DNA of 40,625 bases from a virus: the IMG/VR virus record IMGVR_UViG_3300048922_000436, positions 1 through 40,625 of that record. One strand, given 5' to 3'. The notes beneath the pieces were generated by a model. It did no database searches. It saw only the letters and a program-made list of their open reading frames with translations, and was not told the DNA's origin. Made by a program: the position numbers and the translations under genes. Numbering within the stretch: the stretch's first letter is position 1; the number at the start of each line of letters is the position of its first letter. Shown in pieces: positions 6,812 to 12,393 of the stretch.

Positions 6812-7171
6812 TCATCTCATTAGCCAGCCGTTTCGCCGCAGGTTTTCGAGCAAGCGCCTATCTCCGATCGACTCAATTGAGCGACCGGTTATTTCGGCTA
6901 TCTGCTGGTTTGAATGGGTAAAAAAAAGAGCCAACTCTTGTTGGCTCCATTTGTCGCATGGCTTGATTAGATGCCGCCATTTTCGAAGCGGCTGCTTCTT
7001 GTTTCGGTAGTGAAGTGAAGTGCCACCGATACGCCTTAGCTTCAACCTGCGAGCCTCTCTAATGACTGCAGACTCGCTTCGTTCAAGCTTCCTTGCGATG
7101 ATTTCTACTTCCGTGTCTTTAGTTGCTTGCCGGAGATATTTTCTTTCGTAGTCCTGCCAGCGTTCTGACAT
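6812..7171 (-). CDS. Two-repeat SANT/HTH-like protein (119 aa)
   Basis: The protein holds two similar blocks, each opening with a Trp plus an acidic residue and ending in a putative recognition helix: RWQDYERKYLRQ ... EIIARKLERSESAVIREARRL (residues 4-45) and KWSQQELALFFTHSNQQIAEITGRSIESIGDRR (about 73-105). This suggests a small DNA-binding protein of Myb/SANT or GcrA-like style. GGAGG precedes the ATG. The second block is encoded across a strong intrinsic terminator on the same strand, so full-length mRNA should depend on antitermination. Binding target unknown. Confidence 0.72.
   Translation of the reverse strand: MSERWQDYERKYLRQATKDTEVEIIARKLERSESAVIREARRLKLRRIGGTSLHYRNKKQPLRKWRHLIKPCDKWSQQELALFFTHSNQQIAEITGRSIESIGDRRLLENLRRNGWLMR
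6919..6947 (-). terminator. Intrinsic terminator inside a coding region
   Basis: On the minus strand an uninterrupted 8-bp stem GAGCCAAC/GTTGGCTC with an AAGA loop is followed by eight T residues. It lies within the codons for WSQQELALFF of the 6812-7171 gene, in the transcribed direction. Its form is as good as any gene-end terminator in the window. Confidence 0.88.
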
Positions 7172-7174
7172 GGA

Positions 7175-7858
7175 TTACCTCCATTGATCACCGAACTTGA
7201 AGCCGATTTCTGCCAATGACTCGTCCATTTTTTCTATGAACTCAGGCACCATTTCGTTGAAATCTGACATGTACTTTTCATCGCGCTCGATGATGATGTG
7301 ATGTATTCCTTCTCGTTTCATGCGCGGGTCATAGTTGCCGAAATACCAGCCATCCTTACCGGTAACCCACATGCTGTATTGAACCTGGGCCATATACTCC
7401 GATTTTATTGCTTCAAGGCCACCAAGCAGGAACTTCATAAATACCGCGCTGGTGAAAGGGCATTTTAGTTCTAGCCCGCGCCCGTCGGAGCATAAACCGT
7501 CTGGGGAGCACGCAGTTCTCATTGCTTCGTCTCTGTAAAGTATCGGGGCCTCAATGACGCTTACGTTAGCCGTAAACTCGAATAGCCTCCGTGCCGATTC
7601 TTCATGCTGCTTTCCCCACGCCAGAGCTTTTGCGTTTACTTCAGGAGACTCGCCTGTGCATATTTCGCCAAGCAGCGTATAGAAATAGGTCTGTTTCATG
7701 TCAGGCCATTTCGTTCCGCTTCGTGGCTTTGATATGACTTTCGAAGCCTCTGATGCAGTGATTACTCCAAGCCTGAGACGATGCCATTCCGAGCTTCCTT
7801 GCTCAACTTGGTTGATGTCTATGCCAGTGCGCTGAAGAAGCATTTCAGAAGTGATCAT
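7175..7858 (-). CDS. exo: Lambda-type 5'-3' exonuclease (Red-alpha)
   Basis: This 227-aa protein matches lambda Exo almost from end to end as I recall it (lambda: 226 aa), for example [18 protein letters not shown]-like and [10 protein letters not shown] blocks and the shared C-terminal AEIGF...F...QWR. The catalytic residues of the YqaJ/lambda-exonuclease fold are present as D120, E130 and K132 (SPDG ... LELKCPF). It degrades the 5' strand of double-stranded DNA ends and loads its annealase partner. ATG 7858 overlaps the stop of the annealase gene, giving coupled translation of the pair. Confidence 0.97.
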   Translation of the reverse strand: MITSEMLLQRTGIDINQVEQGSSEWHRLRLGVITASEASKVISKPRSGTKWPDMKQTYFYTLLGEICTGESPEVNAKALAWGKQHEESARRLFEFTANVSVIEAPILYRDEAMRTACSPDGLCSDGRGLELKCPFTSAVFMKFLLGGLEAIKSEYMAQVQYSMWVTGKDGWYFGNYDPRMKREGIHHIIIERDEKYMSDFNEMVPEFIEKMDESLAEIGFKFGDQWR

Positions 7859-8739
7859 GCTGCCACCTTGGTTCTCTTGATGAGGAAGTCATGCGCTTTA
7901 ACAGCCTCGACCTCCGTCAATTCAGATGCGGCCGTGATTGTGCGCCCGAAAATCTGAGAGCAAAGCGGCAGCATGTCGCCCCACGTTTTATCCATTTTTG
8001 TGAGAAGGTCGGTGATGTTTTGCAGGGTTTCTATCGCAGCGGGAGAGATGTCGCGCTCTTGGCTTCGTTCCTGGTTGAAGTTTATTCCTTCTCCGCCGTC
8101 GGTATTCATGTATTCAATTGCGGCATCTAATCGCTCAGCACGCGGCCAGTATTTGCTAGCCCGCTTGACGATTGTCTTACGCGCCATTTCCGCCCAGAAC
8201 GTCTTCCATGGGCCGTTCTTTGCCTTACTGGTAGCTTCGGTTGCCTTTATCTCTGCTAGGCTCATTTCTTCTGTGAGATAGTCTCCATCAGGAGTCTTAA
8301 CCGTGCAGTAGCCCCCTACCACTTCACCGCGTTCACCGAAAGCGTTGTACTTATGAGTAGGTGCGCTATCCAGCCCATTCGATTCGTAGGTGTCGTTCGA
8401 GTAAACCAGCTTGCACTGACCCCACTTAATTGACCCGGTAGCCTGAGCGAGGTGAAGCAGGCCCATATAGCTTATGTCTAGGCACACCATCCCATCGCGC
8501 GGAACGAGGTAGGCCAGCTTGCTGGCTGGGTTCAACGTGATACCAATTGCCGCTACGTTGATAATCGCGTTCTGCGCGCTCGCCGGATTCCCGATCGCCG
8601 TTTTCGTCAGGAAATCATTCTTCTGGAAAAGCTGCATCGCGAACTGGCTTTCCTTAGCCCATGTAACTGATTGGTCAGTCAGCGCTCCGCTAAATAGCGG
8701 CTCCTGCTGTTTCACGAATTCAATGATGCTGAAGCTCAT
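7855..8739 (-). CDS. RecT-core annealase with lambda Red-beta C-terminal domain
   Basis: A single-strand annealing protein of 294 aa. Residues about 30-215 are RecT-family: [61 protein letters not shown]. Residues 228-294 are instead those of the lambda Red-beta C-terminal domain as I remember it: ERDI-x-[21 protein letters not shown]-x-x-EAVKA and the final KVAA, about 42 of 67 positions identical by eye. In lambda that domain binds Exo. The start ATG 8739 (TGATG) is coupled to the upstream gene and the stop overlaps exo. A domain-swapped annealase matched to its lambda-type Exo is the simplest reading. Confidence 0.9.
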   Translation of the reverse strand: MSFSIIEFVKQQEPLFSGALTDQSVTWAKESQFAMQLFQKNDFLTKTAIGNPASAQNAIINVAAIGITLNPASKLAYLVPRDGMVCLDISYMGLLHLAQATGSIKWGQCKLVYSNDTYESNGLDSAPTHKYNAFGERGEVVGGYCTVKTPDGDYLTEEMSLAEIKATEATSKAKNGPWKTFWAEMARKTIVKRASKYWPRAERLDAAIEYMNTDGGEGINFNQERSQERDISPAAIETLQNITDLLTKMDKTWGDMLPLCSQIFGRTITAASELTEVEAVKAHDFLIKRTKVAA

Positions 8740-9041
8740 CACGCTACCTCGTCGTATCTGTGTTTGTTCCGGTATATCTCGACAGCCCGCTCACGCTTCA
8801 CAATCTCTGTCAGACAATCCCAAATCGCTTTGCTGGCTATCTCCTGAAACTCGGATGATTCAGTAGCCAGCGCGAATACCTCGGCTTCACAGTGCGGAAG
8901 ATGCTCTCTAAGCATTTTCTCCATGTAACCAATCCGCATCTGCTTATCGAGGCGCTCAACCTCTTCATAAACCGCTTCGTTATCTTCTTCAGTGAAAGTC
9001 GATACGATGCGCTCAATTTCGACGGCCTGTTGTGCGTTCAT
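8739..9041 (-). CDS. Unknown acidic protein in the gam position (100 aa)
   Basis: This is an acidic, fully helical-looking protein (RIVSTFTEEDNEAVYEEVERLDKQ ... MLREHLPHC). It does not match lambda Gam or what I recall of P22 Abc proteins. It sits exactly where lambda has gam: after cIII and the kil slot, before the annealase and exo, with overlapping start and stop codons on both sides. A RecBCD-modulating function is a positional guess only. Confidence 0.72.
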   Translation of the reverse strand: MNAQQAVEIERIVSTFTEEDNEAVYEEVERLDKQMRIGYMEKMLREHLPHCEAEVFALATESSEFQEIASKAIWDCLTEIVKRERAVEIYRNKHRYDEVA

Positions 9042-9154
9042 TTCGACCTCCAGGCTTGTTTAAGCTGAACCATAGCCATTGCCCACAATGCAGGACTGCG
9101 AAGCTGTATAGCGGCTCTGGCGGTGAACTGAGCGGTGTTGAATGGCTTATTCAT
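9038..9154 (-). CDS. 38-aa peptide in the kil position
   Basis: A 38-codon reading frame runs from ATG 9154, with AGAGG 6 nt upstream, to a TGA that overlaps the next ATG (ATGA). The start overlaps the cIII stop by 4 bases. The peptide is basic and amphipathic (MNKPFNTAQFTARAA ... MVQLKQAWRSK) with a hydrophobic centre. Lambda and P22 encode the division inhibitor Kil at this position; the sequence is not lambda Kil as I remember it, so the name is not applied. Confidence 0.7.
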   Translation of the reverse strand: MNKPFNTAQFTARAAIQLRSPALWAMAMVQLKQAWRSK

Positions 9155-9282
9155 GGTTCGCCTCTTTGATTAAGAGTGTCTTTCAACCACCGGCCAATAC
9201 AGCGCATCCGGCGGGTGATGATTTCGAGTAAGGTTTCGTTATGGCAGCCAGCAATAGGCCACCCTGCAACGGCATATTGCAT
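9151..9282 (-). CDS. cIII: CIII-like regulator
   Basis: The 43-aa product begins MQYAVAGWPIAGC, nearly the N-terminus of lambda CIII, followed by the amphipathic helix ETLLEIITRRMRCIGRWLKD that in lambda inhibits the FtsH protease and so stabilises CII. The start ATG 9282 is preceded by AGGAG. It is shorter than lambda CIII (54 aa) by the non-essential C-terminal tail. It lies behind an intrinsic terminator, consistent with N-dependent expression. Confidence 0.93.
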   Translation of the reverse strand: MQYAVAGWPIAGCHNETLLEIITRRMRCIGRWLKDTLNQRGEP

Positions 9283-9350
9283 GGTGATGCTCCTGTTGAT
9301 TGATAGGTATTCATTGCTGAACCAACTCGTAAATTGGCTTAGCGATGGGT

Positions 9351-9376
9351 AAAAAAATGGCCGCACAATGGCGGCC
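9351..9376 (-). terminator. Intrinsic terminator upstream of cIII
   Basis: Minus-strand stem GGCCGC/GCGGCC with a CATTGT loop, followed by A then seven T residues. It lies between the 69-aa gene and cIII, the kind of left-operon terminator that N antitermination must pass. Confidence 0.85.
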
Positions 9377-9438
9377 TAAAGGGTGTCGAGGCTTCTCTAA
9401 ACATCATCAAGCTCACACGGATATGAGCTTTGTGATGG

Positions 9439-9648
9439 TCAGTTATTGCGAGCCATCAGCATGGCGTCAGCCACCTGATAAGCGTAAGCAGAGACATTTA
9501 TGGCATTATGAAAACCACCTCTAGCAATTTCGCTTTTCATCACCTGTGCTGCGAAGTAATCACGCAACGTAATGCCTAATTCCTCCGTATTTTTTGATTC
9601 AATGCGGGGCGCACATGGAAACACTTGACCACCTGTTTCTTTACTCAT
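9439..9648 (-). CDS. Conserved small phage protein (69 aa)
   Basis: Starts at ATG 9648 (MSKETGGQVFPC). The core GITLRDYFAAQVMKSEI followed by YAYQVADAMLMAR is a motif common in small early proteins of enterobacterial phages, often placed near cIII. No function is known to me. The ATG overlaps the stop of the upstream 31-aa membrane peptide. Confidence 0.78.
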   Translation of the reverse strand: MSKETGGQVFPCAPRIESKNTEELGITLRDYFAAQVMKSEIARGGFHNAINVSAYAYQVADAMLMARNN

Positions 9649-9740
9649 CTCACCATCTCCATCAATCCAATAACAACGCCACACCAGAAGAGGGCGCATG
9701 AAACCAACATCCAAAACCAAACCTTTCCTCTGAAGCTCAT
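9645..9740 (-). CDS. 31-aa membrane peptide
   Basis: A short frame starts at ATG 9740 with GAGG 5 nt upstream and ends at a TGA overlapping the next gene (ATGA). It encodes MSFRGKVWFWMLVSCALFWC followed by a hydrophobic stretch and MEMVR: one transmembrane helix with a basic N-terminus. It lies just downstream of an intrinsic terminator. Function is unknown. Confidence 0.62.
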   Translation of the reverse strand: MSFRGKVWFWMLVSCALFWCGVVIGLMEMVR

Positions 9741-9762
9741 GCTTACCTCGACTTTTAGGCGT

Positions 9763-9784
9763 AAAAAAAAGCCGCTAGGCGGCT
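9763..9784 (-). terminator. Intrinsic terminator in the left operon
   Basis: Minus-strand stem AGCCGC/GCGGCT with a CTA loop followed by seven to eight T residues. It is the first strong terminator after the N candidate, comparable in position to lambda tL1. Confidence 0.87.
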
Positions 9785-9815
9785 GTTTTCGGTGAGTCCC
9801 CGGGAGCCATAGGTG

Positions 9816-9986
9816 TTAAAAATTCCAAGCGACGCCGTTTATCTCTTTAACTATCTGACGCGCCTCCACCTTGCTGCTCACTGATTTAGTTTCCTTGGTG
9901 CTTACTCCGTTAACCGGCGCGTGAGTGATCTCGATAAATTTTGTTTTGCGTGATGCGTAATAATAAACGCGTGGAAATTTGCTCAT
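9816..9986 (-). CDS. Small basic phage protein (56 aa)
   Basis: Starts at ATG 9986 (MSKFPRVYYYASRKTKFIEI), with AGAGGG upstream. It is a compact basic protein with a beta-strand-like start and a helical end (KVEARQIVKEINGVAW). It is the second gene of the PL operon, between the N candidate and the first terminator. I do not recognise its family. Confidence 0.68.
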   Translation of the reverse strand: MSKFPRVYYYASRKTKFIEITHAPVNGVSTKETKSVSSKVEARQIVKEINGVAWNF

Positions 9987-10003
9987 CGTGCAACCCTCTG
10001 CTG

Positions 10004-10261
10004 TTAACGTGCTGTTATTTTGTTTGATTTGCGATGCCCAGCTGCGAACATTGCCACCTCTGGCAAGCACATCGCACCGCCTTCAGCTGACTCACGAACT
10101 GGCCGAGGACATGCTTTGTATTCAATGAGTGAAAGCGCCTTGGCAACTCGCGCATTTCCAACCAGTGCTGAGGCCACGTTGCGAGCCAGGCTGATATCTT
10201 TGTTACGCTCTGCCCGATGTGCGATTGCTCGAGCCAGCTTCTTGCGTTCTTTGCTGTTCAT
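10004..10261 (-). CDS. N: Candidate N antitermination protein (85 aa)
   Basis: First gene of the PL operon. The N-terminus NSKERKKLARAIAHRAERNK is an arginine/lysine-rich helix like the boxB-binding motif of N proteins; the rest is not clearly similar to lambda or P22 N. Support comes mostly from context: a nut-like site lies between PL and this gene, a matching one lies after cro, several intrinsic terminators follow, and the mRNA leader folds into a long stem ending 4 nt before the ribosome site (GGAG), as in the lambda N leader. The start ATG 10261 fits that site. RNA-binding specificity would be to the boxB hairpins listed here. Confidence 0.62.
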   Translation of the reverse strand: MNSKERKKLARAIAHRAERNKDISLARNVASALVGNARVAKALSLIEYKACPRPVRESAEGGAMCLPEVAMFAAGHRKSNKITAR

Positions 10262-10277
10262 GTGGATTTCTCCGTTA

Positions 10278-10412
10278 GTTAGCTTTGGTGGTGTCGTGAG
10301 CGATACGTTGTACCTCTATCTCAGTTGCGATTACCGTATTCCCGCTACGCGTTTACCCCTGAGAGGGAGCAGCGATTACTTTTTGGCGCGGTCACGACAC
10401 CCCAAAGCCAAC
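10278..10412 (-). promoter_or_regulatory. Long stem-loop in the N-candidate mRNA leader
   Basis: Positions 10392-10412 and 10278-10299 are reverse complements over about 21 bp (arms contain GGCTTTGG and GGTGTCGTGA) with one bulged base and one G-U pair, enclosing about 92 nt. The stem ends 4 nt before the GGAG at 10270-10273. Lambda uses an RNase III-cleaved stem between nutL and N to control N translation; this is a close structural parallel. Folding was done by eye. Confidence 0.7.
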
Positions 10413-10422
10413 TTCACTTTGG

Positions 10423-10461
10423 TGAGACCGAATCAGTCTCAATCTGGATTGTTAAAGAAGC
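10423..10461 (-). promoter_or_regulatory. nutL: nutL-like site (boxA and boxB)
   Basis: On the transcribed minus strand: boxA-like GCTTCTTTAACA (10450-10461), then an 11-nt gap after CTTTAA, then hairpin TGAGAC-TGATTCG-GTCTCA (10423-10441). With a U-G pair the loop reads GAUUC. The same layout, gap and loop pattern occur after cro at 11810-11847. Confidence 0.72.
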
Positions 10462-10530
10462 AGCCTGACTTCATGTCTGGCGCGGCTGGTTGTTCCGGTT
10501 GCCGCATCGATGTTTCGTTTCGATGACTTC

Positions 10531-10559
10531 ATTTAAAACTATGGTTGTATTTATGTCAA
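10531..10559 (-). promoter_or_regulatory. PL promoter
   Basis: Minus-strand -35 TTGACA (10554-10559, perfect), 17-bp spacer, -10 TTAAAT (10531-10536). The spacer contains a copy of the repressor-site sequence also found in PR, so CI binding would block it. Confidence 0.85.
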
Positions 10560-10618
10560 CAACTGAAGTTGTAAATATGGGTGTGGTTGTATTAAGTGGT
10601 TGTTTTTGGTTGTATTAA
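10537..10618. promoter_or_regulatory. Left operator region with repeated half-sites
   Basis: Positions 10537-10550 (aactatggttgtat) differ at one base from 11518-11531 in PR, marking a shared CI/Cro site. A palindrome acaactgaagttgt lies at 10558-10572. Further TGGTTGT copies occur at 10584, 10597 and 10607, giving an array of half-sites beyond PL that is larger than the usual three operators. Confidence 0.65.
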
Positions 10619-10686
10619 AAAACTGAAATTTTTTGTGCAGGGGAGGGATTAAGGTTAAAAAGTGTGATCTTGGAGGCGGGAAGCAG

Positions 10687-10711
10687 AAAAGCTCGGGTGA
10701 TTACCGAGCTT
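10687..10711 (-). terminator. Terminator downstream of cI
   Basis: Minus-strand stem AAGCTCGG/CCGAGCTT (8 bp, 7-nt loop) followed by TTCTGCTT. It lies 12 bp past the cI stop. The T tract is modest. Confidence 0.7.
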
Positions 10712-10722
10712 GAGGTTGTTGC

Positions 10723-11457
10723 TCAAGGAAGAACTGCGTACCAGAAAACACGACCAATAATTTCAACTTCGTTAATATCCTTCTCCTCCGGCTCGTACTC
10801 GGCCGAATTGTAGCTTCTTAGGCTTATCCTATCCGGTCCAACACGATAAAGAACCCGGATGCGCTTCCATCCGTTCTGGTTGATGGCATAAAGCTTTCCA
10901 TCAACTAGCTTCTTGTCATTCGTGTTGACCGCTATCTCAGTACCGTCTGGTATGTTTGGCTCCATACTGTTGCCGCGAGCTGGGAAGCACAAAACTCCTT
11001 TGCCATCGGTACTAGCGCCAACCTGGCGCAGCGTGGCTTTGGAGAATCTCAATTTTTCCCCATCATATTGTTCTTCGTTATAACTTCCGTCCCCAGCGGC
11101 GAGCTCAATGTCTCGCAAAAAAGGCACCTCTACTTCATCCCTGAGCAAAGGGGTATTTCTATCCCATGAAGCACCAGCTTCCCACTCTTCAAGCGGCGGT
11201 GTAGCTGAATCAGGGTGATGCTTTGAATAAGAGCTATCACTTTCATCCCTCATCGGCCCAGATTCTTCACTGAGCCATTCAGGACGAACATGCAATGCCC
11301 TGGCGATCTCCACGATTTTAGTCGACGTTTTTGCTTTTCCAGAAGCTAGCTTCTGTATTGCAGCCTGTGACACACCAACCAAATCGGCTAGTGCGGACTG
11401 CGTCAGGTTTGCGGCCAACATGGCGGCCTTCAATCTTTGAGCGAGAGTCATTTTCAT
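10723..11457 (-). CDS. cI: CI repressor (HTH plus S24 peptidase domain)
   Basis: This 244-aa lysogeny repressor has an N-terminal HTH_3 domain (residues 4-60, QSALADLVGVSQAAIQKLASG) and a C-terminal LexA-type S24 domain. The self-cleavage pair is A121-G122 (ELAAGDG), the nucleophile S164 (GNSMEP) and the general base probably K198. It should therefore be inactivated by RecA-stimulated autocleavage. The start is ATG 11457: the upstream in-frame codons lie within or upstream of the PRM -10, and the predicted PRM transcript begins at or within two bases of this ATG, so translation is nearly leaderless as for lambda cI. The operators are at 10537-10618 and 11466-11531. Confidence 0.95.
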   Translation of the reverse strand: MKMTLAQRLKAAMLAANLTQSALADLVGVSQAAIQKLASGKAKTSTKIVEIARALHVRPEWLSEESGPMRDESDSSYSKHHPDSATPPLEEWEAGASWDRNTPLLRDEVEVPFLRDIELAAGDGSYNEEQYDGEKLRFSKATLRQVGASTDGKGVLCFPARGNSMEPNIPDGTEIAVNTNDKKLVDGKLYAINQNGWKRIRVLYRVGPDRISLRSYNSAEYEPEEKDINEVEIIGRVFWYAVLP

Positions 11458-11464
11458 ATCCGAG

Positions 11465-11493
11465 AAAATACAACCTCGGTTATACGTGGTCAA
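11465..11493 (-). promoter_or_regulatory. PRM promoter for cI
   Basis: Minus-strand -35 TTGACC (11488-11493), 17-bp spacer, -10 TATTTT (11465-11470). The start point falls on or just before the cI ATG. It is divergent from PR across a shared operator region. Confidence 0.75.
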
Positions 11494-11531
11494 ACAACTA
11501 TATTCTTGCCAAAATAAAACTATAGTTGTAT
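11466..11531. promoter_or_regulatory. Right operator region
   Basis: Three candidate CI/Cro sites: 11467-11484 (tacaacctcggttata, overlapping PRM -10), about 11492-11508 (aacaactatattcttg) and 11518-11531 (aactatagttgtat, inside PR). The last matches the PL site at 13 of 14 positions. The site boundaries are approximate. Confidence 0.65.
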
Positions 11532-11534
11532 ATT
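11506..11534 (+). promoter_or_regulatory. PR promoter
   Basis: Plus-strand -35 TTGCCA (11506-11511), 17-bp spacer, -10 TATATT (11529-11534). Transcription would start near 11541, about 22 nt before the cro ATG. Confidence 0.85.
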
Positions 11535-11562
11535 ATGACTTGAATACAACGGAGGTGGTTTT

Positions 11563-11802
11563 ATGGAACCAGTTATCAACCAAGTAATTAAAACCGCCAT
11601 CGCGATCGTCGGAACGCAGAAAAAGCTGGCGATCGCATGTGGCGTTAGTCAGTCGGCAGTGCAGAAGTGGTTGCACTGCAAGGCGAAAGTGGCTCCTGAG
11701 AACGTTGAATCCATCGTTCAGGCCACTGGAGGTAAGGTGCAGAACTATCAGATTCGCCCAGACCTCCCAAATCTGTTTAAGCACCCAGAACAAGCAGCAT
11801 AA
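11563..11802 (+). CDS. cro: Cro-like repressor (YdaS/Cro family)
   Basis: This 79-aa helix-turn-helix protein (residues 15-50, GTQKKLAIACGVSQSAVQKWL) is of the Cro/YdaS type. It is the first gene from PR, with GGAGGT 6 nt before the ATG, divergent from cI. Its role should be to repress PRM and later the early promoters. The assignment rests on fold and position, both clear. Confidence 0.92.
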   Translation: MEPVINQVIKTAIAIVGTQKKLAIACGVSQSAVQKWLHCKAKVAPENVESIVQATGGKVQNYQIRPDLPNLFKHPEQAA

Positions 11803-11809
11803 GCACCAC

Positions 11810-11847
11810 CGCTCTTTAAACAACTTAACCGCGACTGTTTCGGTCGC
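11810..11847 (+). promoter_or_regulatory. nutR: nutR-like site (boxA and boxB)
   Basis: boxA CGCTCTTTAA (11810-11819) is the canonical core. After an 11-nt gap, hairpin GCGAC-TGTTTCG-GTCGC (11831-11847) follows. Stem end, gap and loop match the left site, differing in one loop base. It lies between cro and cII, as in lambda. Confidence 0.8.
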
Positions 11848-11906
11848 ACAAACCAAAGTGGCAATCCCCACGGATGCCGCACGTATCTATTTAAACCACA
11901 AAGGAA

Positions 11907-11938
11907 GTATTACGTATGGACACTGCAAAAACACGCAA
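11907..11938 (-). promoter_or_regulatory. PRE promoter with CII-binding repeats
   Basis: On the minus strand TTGC-N6-TTGC (11925-11938) is the exact CII recognition pattern. It lies over the 5' end of cII, with a weak -10 (TAATAC, 11907-11912) downstream, and the whole stretch closely resembles lambda PRE. It would drive cI establishment. Confidence 0.85.
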
Positions 11939-12194
11939 TGACGCCCGTCGCATTGAAAGCTCGTTGCTCAACAAGATAGCGCTGAAAGGCGTCACAAGTA
12001 TTGCAGCTGCAGTAGGCGTTAACCCATCTCAAATCACACGCTGGAAAGAGTCTCTTATCCCTCGCATGGCGATGTTATTAGCCGTTCTGGAGTGGGGCAT
12101 GGAAGACGAAGAAATGGCGGAGTTGGCTAAGCGCCTGGCTGGATATCTGTCACCAAAAGAAAACGCCCAGGAAGTTGCAGCTTTCGAGGCGTGA
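11916..12194 (+). CDS. cII: CII transcription activator
   Basis: This 92-aa protein is close to lambda CII as I recall it (RIESSLLNKIA, AAAVGVNPSQITRWK, MLLAVLEWGMEDEEMA). The DNA-binding HTH is at residues 25-45 and the tetramerisation helix after it. The C-terminal tail that in lambda is the FtsH degradation tag is different and rich in Ala/Glu. AAGGAAG precedes the ATG. CII should activate PRE, whose repeats are inside its own coding start. Confidence 0.96.
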   Translation: MDTAKTRNDARRIESSLLNKIALKGVTSIAAAVGVNPSQITRWKESLIPRMAMLLAVLEWGMEDEEMAELAKRLAGYLSPKENAQEVAAFEA

Positions 12195-12228
12195 TAGTGA
12201 TGTTTGGAGATAACCACTGGAGGAAATT

Positions 12229-12393
12229 ATGGCAAAAAATCGCCGAATTTACAAGACAGAAGAGGAACGACGGCATCCTGATTCACCTGAAGGAATCGTT
12301 GTTGCAGCCGCCAATAACCGGAGCTTTGCTGCTCGGTTCATTGGTGAATATCGGATTGCACTGGCAGGGGTGAAGAAGAATGGGCGTCGTTAG
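12229..12393 (+). CDS. Small basic phage protein (54 aa)
   Basis: The frame starts at ATG 12229 with GGAGG 7 nt upstream and overlaps the replication gene by 14 bases. The product is basic at both ends: MAKNRRIYKTEEERRHPDSP then EGIVVAAANNRSFAARFIG and a KKNGRR end. Proteins of this type lie between cII and the replication initiator in many enterobacterial phages. Function is unknown. Confidence 0.75.
   Translation: MAKNRRIYKTEEERRHPDSPEGIVVAAANNRSFAARFIGEYRIALAGVKKNGRR

Noticed and set aside
10020-10526. Plus-strand frame of 168 codons across the N leader and PL region
   Set aside because: It runs antisense through nutL, the leader stem and the N candidate, and has no promoter or ribosome site.
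10584-10613. CRISPR-like or transposon repeat
   Set aside because: The TGGTTGT copies are 7 bp at 10-13 bp spacing next to PL, which fits operator half-sites. No CRISPR array or insertion sequence was seen anywhere in the window.
12191-12373. 60-aa plus-strand frame between cII and the replication gene
   Set aside because: It has no ribosome site and overlaps, in another frame, a better 54-aa gene starting at 12229 with GGAGG.
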